In this document: positions 15,397 through 23,473 of the stretch, piece by piece
Numbering within the stretch: position 1 is the first letter of the stretch
Layout of the letters: every line of letters starts with the position of its first letter
Assembly (NCBI RefSeq): GCF_021532615.1
Contig: NZ_JAKGAQ010000001.1
Span: 1,270,897-1,334,896, forward strand
Direction: 5' to 3'
DNA length: 64,000 bases
Origin: Octadecabacter dasysiphoniae
Lineage (GTDB): Bacteria; Pseudomonadota; Alphaproteobacteria; Rhodobacterales; Rhodobacteraceae
The notes under the pieces: model-generated
Seen by the model: the letters and a program-made list of their open reading frames with translations, nothing else
Told to the model about the DNA's origin: nothing
Databases searched by the model: none
Translations under genes and position numbers: made by a program

Positions 15397-16728
15397 GTGA
15401 AGGTGACCCGCCTGCCCCGTGATCCCGGCCCCGCCGGGTGGAACAGGCTGTTGCCTGATCCTGATCCGCCGACGCCGCTGGACGGCAAGATAACGGCGGA
15501 TTGGGTTGTCATCGGTGCGGGTTTCGCGGGGCTGGCCGCGGCACATCGTTTGTCAAAAGAAGCGCGCGGTGATCGTATCGTTGTATTGGATGCCGTTCGG
15601 GTCGGGGATGGCCCTGCGGGGCGCAATTCGGGGTTCATGATTGATCTGCCCCATGATCTGACGTCAGGGGATTACGCAGGTGCGCTGGCCGCGGATCTGG
15701 CGCAAACCCAAGACAACCGTCGCGGCATCGCCCATGCCCAAGACATGGCGCAGGATTACGGGTTGGGCGACGAAGCCTTTGTTATGTCGGGCAAGATCAA
15801 CGGCGCGGCCTCGTCCAAAGGCCATGCACATAATCAAAGCTTTGCGAAACATCTGTCGGCGATGGGCGAACCATTCGAGGTGTTTGACGCGGCCCGAATG
15901 CGCGACATCACAGGAACCGATTATTACCAAAGTGGTCTATTCACGCCGGGCAGTGCGATGATCCAGCCTGCGATGTATGTTCGCGGTGTCGCTGCGGGAT
16001 TGCGGTCCAACCGCGTGTCGATCTATGAAAACAGCCCCGTTACGGCGCTTGAACGGCGCGGTGATTGGGTTGTCACAACACCGAACGGACAAGTCACAGC
16101 GCCGCGCGTGATATTGGCGGTGAACGGGCATTTGAACAGCTTTGGATATGTGCCGGGTCGGTTGATGCATGTGTTTACCTATGCCTCAATGACGCGGGCG
16201 CTCAGCCCGCGCGAGGTGGCATCGCTTGGCGGTGATCGGGTGTGGGGGCTGACCCCGGCAGACCCTATGGGCACCACCGTTCGGCGTGTGTCGGGTGTCG
16301 GTGGGGACCGTATCATCATCCGCAATCGTTTTACGTTTGATCCGTCCCTTGAGGTGTCCGACACGCAGCTGGCCCGCGTCGGACGCGACCATGATCGATC
16401 CTTTGCGCAGCGGTTTGCCGCCCTTGGATCGGTGGATATGCAATACCGTTGGGGGGGGCGATTGTGCCTAAGCCGCAATAACGTTCAGGTCATCGGAGAG
16501 CTGGAAAAAGGTCTGTATTCAGCCTGTTGTCAAAACGGGTTGGGCACAGCCAAGGGCACGTTGGCGGGCGGATTGGCGGCCGAATTGGCCATGGGAATGA
16601 CGTCACCCGCCCTTGCCCGCGCGCTGGCGGCAGTTGATCCGGCCCGCCTGCCCCCCGCACCCATCGCGCAATTTGGCGCCACTGTGTATTTGAAACTGCA
16701 AGAACGTCGCGCTGGCCGCGAACTGTAA
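15397..16728 (+). CDS. FAD-dependent amine oxidase/dehydrogenase (DadA/PuuB-like)
   Basis: 443 residues from GTG 15397, which follows AGGAAC and lies just past the MttB-like stop; GTG 15403 is an alternative, and the in-frame upstream extension overlaps the previous gene by 47 bp. The FAD-binding dinucleotide fold WVVIGAGFAGLAAAHRL sits near residue 35 and the GRNSGFM motif near 70. The C-terminal WGGRLCLSRNNVQVIG belongs to DadA/glycine-oxidase-type flavoproteins. It oxidises a secondary or primary amine, feeding an imine or aldehyde to the operon's aldehyde dehydrogenase. Last gene of the GntR operon; it converges on the LysE-type gene after 7 bp. Confidence 0.82.
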   Translation: MKVTRLPRDPGPAGWNRLLPDPDPPTPLDGKITADWVVIGAGFAGLAAAHRLSKEARGDRIVVLDAVRVGDGPAGRNSGFMIDLPHDLTSGDYAGALAADLAQTQDNRRGIAHAQDMAQDYGLGDEAFVMSGKINGAASSKGHAHNQSFAKHLSAMGEPFEVFDAARMRDITGTDYYQSGLFTPGSAMIQPAMYVRGVAAGLRSNRVSIYENSPVTALERRGDWVVTTPNGQVTAPRVILAVNGHLNSFGYVPGRLMHVFTYASMTRALSPREVASLGGDRVWGLTPADPMGTTVRRVSGVGGDRIIIRNRFTFDPSLEVSDTQLARVGRDHDRSFAQRFAALGSVDMQYRWGGRLCLSRNNVQVIGELEKGLYSACCQNGLGTAKGTLAGGLAAELAMGMTSPALARALAAVDPARLPPAPIAQFGATVYLKLQERRAGREL

Positions 16729-16735
16729 GCGGTAT

Positions 16736-17377
16736 TCAGGCCCGACTTGTCAGCAGGCGCAGTCCGGCGAATGCAAAAAACGTTCCTAAGACGCCCTGAA
16801 TGGCGCGGCGGGATTTTGCATATAGACGCACCATCGCAGGGGTCGAAAAGGCGACGGCGTACATCAGGTGAATAGCAATCGAGAGAACGAACGTCCCCAA
16901 AACGATTGAGGCCCCAACCCAAAGGGGTGCCCCGTCTTTCAGCCCAAGGGAGATGATTGCGATCCATGCCAGTGCGGCCTTCGGGTTGGTCATTTGAATG
17001 ATGTAGCCGCGTTTGAGGTAGCCAAAGGGTGTGCGGCGTCCTCCGGCCAGTTCAAGCGCTTCGATGTCATGGCGCGACGCGGCGGATTTGAATGATTTAT
17101 AGGCCAGCCAAAGCAAGTATGCCCCGCCGAAAATCTTGATCGCCAGAAGCGCGGAGGCATAGGTGGCAAGGATCGCTGAGAGCCCGAAAACCGTCAGGAT
17201 CGCCCAAGTGAAAGACCCCGTCGCGACGCCCATTGCCAAGGCCATGCCCGACGTCCGCCCAACGCCCATCGATGTGCCAATCACGGCGAGGATGTTTGGC
17301 CCCGGGCTGGCGATCGCGAGAAGGAATGCAGAATAGGCCAGTAGAATTCCAGGGAGATAGAGAGCAACATCTTGCAT
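16736..17377 (-). CDS. LysE/RhtB-family amino-acid exporter
   Basis: 213 residues with about six membrane segments. The N-terminal SPGPN motif followed by GRTSGMALAMGVATG is diagnostic of LysE/RhtB transporters, which export amino acids or their derivatives by proton motive force. It is a single gene converging on the preceding catabolic operon; upstream lies the 3' end of cutC, so its promoter must be within 17378-17456. Substrate unknown; export of surplus amino acid made by neighbouring catabolism is only a guess. Confidence 0.9.
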   Translation of the reverse strand: MQDVALYLPGILLAYSAFLLAIASPGPNILAVIGTSMGVGRTSGMALAMGVATGSFTWAILTVFGLSAILATYASALLAIKIFGGAYLLWLAYKSFKSAASRHDIEALELAGGRRTPFGYLKRGYIIQMTNPKAALAWIAIISLGLKDGAPLWVGASIVLGTFVLSIAIHLMYAVAFSTPAMVRLYAKSRRAIQGVLGTFFAFAGLRLLTSRA

Positions 17378-17456
17378 GGGTTCGCCTTTCGGATGGAGTA
17401 TGTGTGTTCACATAATGTTCCAAATTCGAACGCCGCGCAAACAAAACTTGAGGGCG

Positions 17457-18176
17457 TCAGGATTTAAGAACCTGTGCCAGCCTCGCCATTTCGTGCGGAT
17501 CAAAAGTGCGGGTCGCATCCCCAAAGCCGAACTGAACATAGCGCTGATCAAGTCGGGCCTTGGCCGAACACGAGGCGTGGAAAGATGTAATGGCGGTTTG
17601 GTCCATGATCGTTCGGATGTTGCCGCTGTTGATCCCCGCGCCCGCCATGATGTCGATCCGGCCCGCTGCCGATGTGTGCAGCCGTTTCAGCCCGGCAATC
17701 CCGTGCGCAGCAGACATAGCGGCGCCTGACGTCAGGATGCGCACCATGGCGTACTCAATCGCGACCTCAATCGCGGCGACGGGATCGTCTAGCACATCAA
17801 TGACGCGGTGCAGGGTGATGTCCATGCCGTCCGCAGCGTGCACCATCGCATCCAGTGCGCGCCGATCCAGTGCGCCTGCCCGTTCTGCCCCGATCACGAC
17901 CCCCTTTAGCTCCATTGCCTTCGCCGCGCGAATGTCCGCGACTGCGGTGGCCAGTTCTGTTGGCGACATCGTGAAATCACCGCCGTGTGGGCGGATCAGG
18001 ACGTGGGTTTCAACGCCTGATGCCTTTGACTGTTCCATCAACCCGATGCTGGGCGTTAGACCCCCAATATCCAGCGCTGAACACAGCTCAACCCTGTCCG
18101 CGGTAGCGGCACATGCGGTCAGCGTGTCCGGGTTTTCGACACAGATTTCAAGGGTATAGGGGTTATTCCGCGGCAT
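17457..18176 (-). CDS. cutC: CutC family protein
   Basis: 239 residues, a TIM-barrel CutC protein. It starts MPRNNPYTLEICVEN and carries RVELCSALDIGGLTPSIGL, HVLIRPHGGDF and TLHRVIDV, all hallmarks. The ATG at 18176 overlaps the nagA stop by 14 bp; the longer in-frame start at 18365 runs back through nagA and is rejected. CutC was named for copper homeostasis in E. coli, but that role is disputed. Here it is the last gene of an amino-sugar operon, which suggests a metabolic function. Confidence 0.9.
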   Translation of the reverse strand: MPRNNPYTLEICVENPDTLTACAATADRVELCSALDIGGLTPSIGLMEQSKASGVETHVLIRPHGGDFTMSPTELATAVADIRAAKAMELKGVVIGAERAGALDRRALDAMVHAADGMDITLHRVIDVLDDPVAAIEVAIEYAMVRILTSGAAMSAAHGIAGLKRLHTSAAGRIDIMAGAGINSGNIRTIMDQTAITSFHASCSAKARLDQRYVQFGFGDATRTFDPHEMARLAQVLKS

Positions 18177-19302
18177 CGCGCGCCAAGAGAGCGGCCAGCG
18201 CGCCCTCCAATGTATCGCTGAGCGACAGATCAGCCGACAACACCATAAGATCGCGCAAGGAGCGGCCCACGAGGTGGGACAACCCGGCCTGCCCGACCAG
18301 CTGCGCCGGTGTTGTGATGGCCATTCGCAATGCCTGATCAAGTGGTGCGCCCACGTGTTTGACAAGGCGCGCTACGCCTTCGGCTTGTGTTACGTGGGCC
18401 CCGGCAAGGTTGCCTTCGGCGTTGATCAGCCGCCCCGCATCAAGGTGGACGTGCTCGCCGTAAAGATCAAATTGGTCCGGTCCGCCAACGGTGGCCATGG
18501 CATCTGACACCAGAAACATCAGATCATCCGCAGGGCGCGCGCGCAGGGCCAGTTGGATCATGCGGTCATCCACATGAAAGCCATCGCAAATGATGCCGGA
18601 TCGGACCTGTGAATTCAGAACCGCCCCCACGGCACCCGGTGCGCGGCTGGTCATGGGGGACATGGCGTTGAACACATGGGTGGCGCAGGTGGCACCGGCC
18701 GCAATTGCGGCCTCGACCACGTCCGCAGTCGCGTCTGTATGGCCAATCGACACGACTGCCCCCATCGCGGCGAGGGCTGCGATTTGGGTGTTGGTGGTTG
18801 CTTCTGGTGCGACGGTGATCAGCACGGCGATGTCGTGTTGGCGAAGGCGCGCAACCACGTCCATCGTGCGCGCATCCATCTGGCGGATATGGTCGCGGTT
18901 GTGTGTGCCGCGCCGCGCCACAGAAATATGGGGGCCTTCGATGTGAAGCCCGATGATGCCATCGTCCCCCTGCGCCGCGATTGCGGCATCGGCGGCGCGA
19001 TCCAGAACATCGGCGTGATCGGTGATCACGGTTGGCATCACCGCGACCGTACCGAATTGACGATGTGCCGCCGCGATATCTGCCATGCCTGCGCGTGTTG
19101 GTGTGGTGTTCAACAACACGCCACCACCACCGTTGACCTGCACATCAACAAACCCCGGCGTCAGACAGCCTTTGATGCGCCGCGCATCGTCAGGGGTGTC
19201 TGCCAGTTCAATAACCTGCCCGTCCACAATGCGTACGGCTTTGTGTGACACAACATTTTGCCCGTCAAACAGGGTATCCGGTGCGATCCAAAGCTCTGTC
19301 AT
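18163..19302 (-). CDS. nagA: N-acetylglucosamine-6-phosphate deacetylase
   Basis: 379 residues of the amidohydrolase superfamily. Metal and catalytic landmarks are GLHIEGPHIS, SIGHTDA, THVFNAM and the catalytic Asp in LVSDAM. It removes acetate from GlcNAc-6-P, and in many organisms GalNAc-6-P, in the cytoplasm. Its start overlaps the GatZ-like stop by ATGA. It occupies the central position between the ROK kinase and the SIS deaminases of the same operon. Confidence 0.95.
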   Translation of the reverse strand: MTELWIAPDTLFDGQNVVSHKAVRIVDGQVIELADTPDDARRIKGCLTPGFVDVQVNGGGGVLLNTTPTRAGMADIAAAHRQFGTVAVMPTVITDHADVLDRAADAAIAAQGDDGIIGLHIEGPHISVARRGTHNRDHIRQMDARTMDVVARLRQHDIAVLITVAPEATTNTQIAALAAMGAVVSIGHTDATADVVEAAIAAGATCATHVFNAMSPMTSRAPGAVGAVLNSQVRSGIICDGFHVDDRMIQLALRARPADDLMFLVSDAMATVGGPDQFDLYGEHVHLDAGRLINAEGNLAGAHVTQAEGVARLVKHVGAPLDQALRMAITTPAQLVGQAGLSHLVGRSLRDLMVLSADLSLSDTLEGALAALLARDAAE

Positions 19303-20528
19303 GGGGTGTCCTCAAAGAAATAGGGATCCAATGCGATTTCGATCTGCGCGTCGATCAGGCGCTGGACCTGACTGCCGTTTAGGGCTTCGGCGCGCTCCAG
19401 TACAGGGCCGTTGAACACGCGGTTCAGGGCGTCGTCCGGTATCGTGTCTTTGAACGACGCCAACAGGTCTGTGACTGCGGCCTGCGCATCTTTGTGCGGC
19501 CAATAATAACGAATGCGGTCGGCCAGCCCGAAGTGGCGTTGCTGGTACAGCGCTGTGCCGTCACCGGAATAATGGCCCTGCCATTGCGACGGATTGGCCA
19601 ACATCACTGATTCCATTGTAGATTTGAGAGTGCAGGCCGGATCGCGCAGCTGGTCCAATGCATAAAGCGCCTCGCGGTAGGCGAATGTCAGGGCTGGGCC
19701 CACCTTTTGAAAGGCGAAACCAAGGTCGGCTAACCGTGGGAATACGGCCGGATCCTGATAATCTGTTGAATGCGCTTCGAGGCAGACCTGCGGGTGATCG
19801 CGCAAGGCATCAAGCAGGCCTGGATCACGATCCAGCGGCATAGCGTGTACCGCCGTTGGGCTGAATTCGACACCGGGTTGCACAACCAGCCCGCCAATCA
19901 GCCCCGCCATATCGCCAAAGGCAGCGTCGTGGGCGGCCAGCGTTGCGCGTGCGTCGGCGGGGTGGGTTGGGGGGATGTCGCCGTGTTCATCCATGCGCGC
20001 ACCGCCCGGCGGGGGGACTTCGGTGCCGACGACAAACAGCAAATCATCGCCCGCATCACAACACATCCGCGCCAATCGCGCAGAGCGTTCAGCGGTGATG
20101 TCATCGCCCAACTGTGCAGGATCGCCCGCGCAACCTTCGGAGCAATCGAGGTGGATTTTGCCAAAGCCCGCAGCCACATAATCGCGCACCAAAACGTCTG
20201 CCTTGGCCATGGCGGCATCTGCATCCAGCGCGCGCCATGCCTGCGGGCCAAGGTGATCACCGCCAAACGTAATCCGCGCGCGATCTGCGCCCGCCGTTTC
20301 CGCCAGCCCATGCACGTAGCCGATAAATTCGGACGGCGTGATGCCCGTATAGCCACCTTCCTGATTGACCTGATTTGACGTCGCTTCGACGACGATCTGG
20401 CGATCAAGGCGCTCTGCCATCGCGATGGAGGCGCGCAAAACATCGGGCTGGGCGGAACACACTGACACGATTGCGGCGCGTTCGCCTGCGCGGTTGCGCG
20501 TAATGATATCGCGTAACACGTCAGTCAT
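19299..20528 (-). CDS. GatZ/KbaZ-family protein, possible D-tagatose-6-phosphate 4-epimerase
   Basis: 409 residues homologous to the non-catalytic subunit of class II tagatose-bisphosphate aldolase (IVEATSNQVNQEGGYTG near the N-terminus; GGDHLGP; KIHLDCSE; YYWP). No GatY/KbaY catalytic subunit and no tagatose-6-phosphate kinase lie in this operon. In Agrobacterium a GatZ homologue acts on its own as a D-tagatose-6-phosphate 4-epimerase, forming fructose-6-phosphate; that activity would complete a GalNAc route with AgaS. The start at 20528 overlaps the ROK gene stop by 8 bp; an earlier in-frame start at 20609 runs into that gene and is rejected. Confidence 0.85.
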   Translation of the reverse strand: MTDVLRDIITRNRAGERAAIVSVCSAQPDVLRASIAMAERLDRQIVVEATSNQVNQEGGYTGITPSEFIGYVHGLAETAGADRARITFGGDHLGPQAWRALDADAAMAKADVLVRDYVAAGFGKIHLDCSEGCAGDPAQLGDDITAERSARLARMCCDAGDDLLFVVGTEVPPPGGARMDEHGDIPPTHPADARATLAAHDAAFGDMAGLIGGLVVQPGVEFSPTAVHAMPLDRDPGLLDALRDHPQVCLEAHSTDYQDPAVFPRLADLGFAFQKVGPALTFAYREALYALDQLRDPACTLKSTMESVMLANPSQWQGHYSGDGTALYQQRHFGLADRIRYYWPHKDAQAAVTDLLASFKDTIPDDALNRVFNGPVLERAEALNGSQVQRLIDAQIEIALDPYFFEDTP

Positions 20529-21423
20529 TTTCGGCCTGCCATGCGGCATAGGCCGCCCCGCGTGCGCCGCTGGTATCGCCGCCCTGCGCAAGAACCAAGG
20601 GCGGCACACCGAAATCGCCGATTTGCGCGCGTTGTGCTGCGGCTGTCAGATCGTCAATTATGCCGTCAATATGGGTCAACCCGCCGCCCAGCACGATCAC
20701 ATCGGGGTCCGCTGTCAGGGTCATCGAATGCAGCAAATCAGCCGTCAGATCACACCAAAGCTGCCAGACCTGTGCCATGTCACCACCGCGCCGTGTGGCG
20801 ATCTGGGGCGGTGTGACGTCCTGCCCTGTCATCTGTTTGGCCAGACGCGCCAGACCCGGCCCCGCGATATAGGTCTCAATACAGCCCGTCCGCCCGCAGC
20901 CACATTGCCAGATTGGCAAATCATGCTGGGCAACCAAATGGGCAGGCGCGGACGTGTGGCCAAATTCGCCCCCTGTCAATGTAGGGCCCTGCAAAATCGC
21001 GCCGTCAACAGCCAGACCGCCACCAACACCTGTGCCAAGGATCAGCGCCATAACGATGCGGTGCCCCTTGCCTTGGCCGAACACGGCCTCTGACAGGGCC
21101 AAGGCGCGGCAATCGTTCACATAGGTGATCGCGCGGCCGGCCGCATCGGCAATGTCAGCGGGAAACGGTTGATCTGTTGCGGCCAGATTTGCGGTCAACG
21201 CGAGCCCGGTTTGCGGGTTGATCAAACCAGCCGCGCCGATGCCAACGGGGGCGGATTTCCCACCTTGTGTTTCTGCCCAGCCAATCAGATTTGCCACGTC
21301 GCGCACCAGATCGGGGTAATCGCACGGGGTATCGCGGCGTTCGCGTGCGATGACGTTCCAGGCATCGTCAAACACCTGCGCTTCCATCTTCGTGCCACCA
21401 AGATCTATCCCGATTGCTGTCAT
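20521..21423 (-). CDS. ROK-family amino-sugar kinase
   Basis: 300 residues. It has the N-terminal ATP-binding DLGGTK, the ROK signature region around LILGTGVGGGL, the HTSAPAH segment and the zinc-binding CGCGRTGCIETY. It most likely phosphorylates GlcNAc and/or GalNAc at C6 after uptake by the neighbouring ABC importer, supplying NagA. A transcription-factor ROK is excluded because there is no N-terminal helix-turn-helix. It overlaps genes on both sides. Confidence 0.9.
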   Translation of the reverse strand: MTAIGIDLGGTKMEAQVFDDAWNVIARERRDTPCDYPDLVRDVANLIGWAETQGGKSAPVGIGAAGLINPQTGLALTANLAATDQPFPADIADAAGRAITYVNDCRALALSEAVFGQGKGHRIVMALILGTGVGGGLAVDGAILQGPTLTGGEFGHTSAPAHLVAQHDLPIWQCGCGRTGCIETYIAGPGLARLAKQMTGQDVTPPQIATRRGGDMAQVWQLWCDLTADLLHSMTLTADPDVIVLGGGLTHIDGIIDDLTAAAQRAQIGDFGVPPLVLAQGGDTSGARGAAYAAWQAEND

Positions 21424-22472
21424 AGCGTCACAGGGTAAAGTTTAACGCCCGACACCACACGGCTGAGCGTGGATTGACCGCTGAACGGATCATCGACATT
21501 CAGACCGAGCGTGTCGGACCAAACGACACCGCGCACCTGTGCCACGGCCACAACCAGCGGTGCGGCCCATGCGGGGCCAAAAGGCATCGCGATATCAATG
21601 TCGCCGCCCGCCCCGATTGTTTCGACTTTCGCGTTCGGAAACTGGGTGCGCAGTTCTGCCGCAAGATCAGCGTCGTACAATCGTGTCGGATCGTTCGGGC
21701 TGGTAAAGATCGTGATGTCCGTTGCGTCCGTTACGAACGCCTTTGGGCCGTGGCGAAAGCCAAGGGTGCTGTCCCACACGGCGGGCATCTGTCCGGCGGA
21801 CAATTCCATGACCTTTAGCGCGGCTTCGCGGGCGGCAAAGGCCAGCGGCCCTGCCCCGACATAAACCACCCGTTCAGGGCGCGGGCCTATCGCTATTTGG
21901 GTCAGCGCATTGTCCAATTGATCGGCAAGGTCGGACATGCGGGCGGGCACGTCACACGGCGCGTCAAACAGTGCCAATGCTGTCAGCAACATTGTTGAAA
22001 AGCTCGACGTCATGGCAAAGCCTTCATCGTGGGTTTCATCAGGCAGCACGATGATCTGGGTCGGCGCATCTGACGTGCGGGTCGCCAGTGCGCCGTCTTT
22101 GTTGCAGGTGATGTTGATGCGCGCAGCGTGCGGCGCGAGCGCGTCAAGCGCATCAAGTGTTCCGATGCTTTCGGTGCTGTTGCCGGATCGCCCGAAGTTG
22201 ACGACAAGTGGCTTTGCACCTTTCAAGAAATGGGCAGGATTGGCCACGATGTCAGTGCTTGGCACGGACCGCGCGCCTTTGACAGAGGCTGCGATAATAT
22301 CGCCGATATACGCACTTGTGCCCGCGCCGCAAAACCAGACCTCATCAAAGGATTGCGCCGCGATCCAGCTGCGCAGCCCCGCCACATCCAAGGCCTGCCC
22401 CCAAGCGCGCCAGATGTCGGGCTGGCTGTGGATTTCACGCCATGTCGCCCATTTGGAAAGATCTTGTGTCAT
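21420..22472 (-). CDS. agaS: SIS-domain sugar isomerase/deaminase, AgaS-like
   Basis: 350 residues with two SIS folds. The start TWREIHSQPDIWRAWG matches the AgaS N-terminus (tEI-QQP-W), then CGAGTSAYIGD, GRSGNSTES and the C-terminal LGFRHGPKAFV. AgaS proteins deaminate/isomerise galactosamine-6-phosphate to tagatose-6-phosphate. It lies between the ROK kinase and a second SIS protein with 4-bp overlaps. The alternative is a glucosamine-6-phosphate deaminase of the same superfamily, but the paired presence of a NagB-II-like gene favours a separate substrate. Confidence 0.82.
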   Translation of the reverse strand: MTQDLSKWATWREIHSQPDIWRAWGQALDVAGLRSWIAAQSFDEVWFCGAGTSAYIGDIIAASVKGARSVPSTDIVANPAHFLKGAKPLVVNFGRSGNSTESIGTLDALDALAPHAARINITCNKDGALATRTSDAPTQIIVLPDETHDEGFAMTSSFSTMLLTALALFDAPCDVPARMSDLADQLDNALTQIAIGPRPERVVYVGAGPLAFAAREAALKVMELSAGQMPAVWDSTLGFRHGPKAFVTDATDITIFTSPNDPTRLYDADLAAELRTQFPNAKVETIGAGGDIDIAMPFGPAWAAPLVVAVAQVRGVVWSDTLGLNVDDPFSGQSTLSRVVSGVKLYPVTL

Positions 22473-23473
22473 GTGGTTTGCGTCACTTTCGACAGAGTTT
22501 CAGGCGCGTCAGGGTCAAACCCTAATGCCAGCGCAGTGTTGAGAATAACAGGGTACATCGCCGCCAAAAGAACAGCCGCTGCTGCTGCGGGCACAGTTTC
22601 GCCGAGATCGAAATCGGAAACCCTGATGCGTTGGACATCACAGTCGATAGCCCGAAAGCGCGCTTCGGCTTGATCGAGACTGTCCTGAATATCGGCCAGC
22701 CCGGTGTCCAGCATCAGCACCATCAAGGGGTTTGTGGCCAATTGAAGCGGGCCGTGCAGCACCTCTGAGCTGGAATAGGCTTCGGCGTGTAGCGCGCAGC
22801 ATTCCTTTAACTTTAGCGCGACTTCATGGGCGGCGCCGTATCCGGTGTCGCGCCCGATCACATAGATATGGCGCGCGCGCAGGAAAGCGGATTGAAGGGC
22901 GGCGGCATCAGGGTGTTGGATCGTCTGTTGCGCCAATGCTGCCGCTGCGATTTTGGCCTTTGCGCCATATTCAGGCTTCAGCGCGCCCAGCAATGCCATG
23001 CCCGCCGCGATCGACCCGATGACAGATTTGGTGGCGGGCACGGCCAGTTCGGGGCCAGCCCCGATGGGCAGTGTTATATCTGATGCCGATTGAACCGGAC
23101 TGTCGGGTTGGTTTGTGATTGCGACCACCTTGGCGCCATGCGCCGCCGCGCCTTTGGCCGAACGGACAAGATCATCGCTGGCACCGGATTGGCTGACGAC
23201 CAATGCAACCGCGTTGTCCATCGCCACCCCTGCCCCGAGCGAAAACACGGATGGCGGCAAGGACGTGACCGGTACGCCGAGTTCGCGCATAAATTCATAA
23301 GACAGTATGTTGGCCGCTGCATCCGATGACCCGCGCGCAATTGTGTAGATGGCGCACGGTGTACCCAGCGTCGTGACGTCAATGTCTTGCGTCGCGGCAC
23401 GCGCAAAAACGCCCATGCTTTGCGCGGACTCCGCAGCCATCAGGCGGCCGGGTGTTGTGTTTTCTCTGCTCAT
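22469..23473 (-). CDS. SIS-domain glucosamine-6-phosphate deaminase (NagB-II type)
   Basis: 334 residues with two SIS modules: ARGSSDAAANIL and VVSQSGASDD in the first, GRDTGYGAAHEVALKLKE and SSSEVLHGPLQL in the second. It resembles the isomerase half of GlmS but lacks the glutamine amidotransferase domain, as in NagB-II enzymes that convert GlcN-6-P to fructose-6-P plus ammonia. It overlaps neighbours by 4 bp. It should serve the GlcNAc branch while the AgaS-like protein serves GalNAc. Confidence 0.85.
   Translation of the reverse strand: MSRENTTPGRLMAAESAQSMGVFARAATQDIDVTTLGTPCAIYTIARGSSDAAANILSYEFMRELGVPVTSLPPSVFSLGAGVAMDNAVALVVSQSGASDDLVRSAKGAAAHGAKVVAITNQPDSPVQSASDITLPIGAGPELAVPATKSVIGSIAAGMALLGALKPEYGAKAKIAAAALAQQTIQHPDAAALQSAFLRARHIYVIGRDTGYGAAHEVALKLKECCALHAEAYSSSEVLHGPLQLATNPLMVLMLDTGLADIQDSLDQAEARFRAIDCDVQRIRVSDFDLGETVPAAAAAVLLAAMYPVILNTALALGFDPDAPETLSKVTQTT

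Noticed and set aside
17457..18365. Longer CutC with a 63-residue N-terminal extension
   Set aside because: The extension overlaps nagA and reads as Trp/Arg/Cys-rich shadow sequence; the family starts at 18176.
19299..20528. Tagatose-bisphosphate aldolase pathway
   Set aside because: No catalytic GatY/KbaY subunit or tagatose-6-phosphate kinase in the operon; the epimerase reading is preferred.
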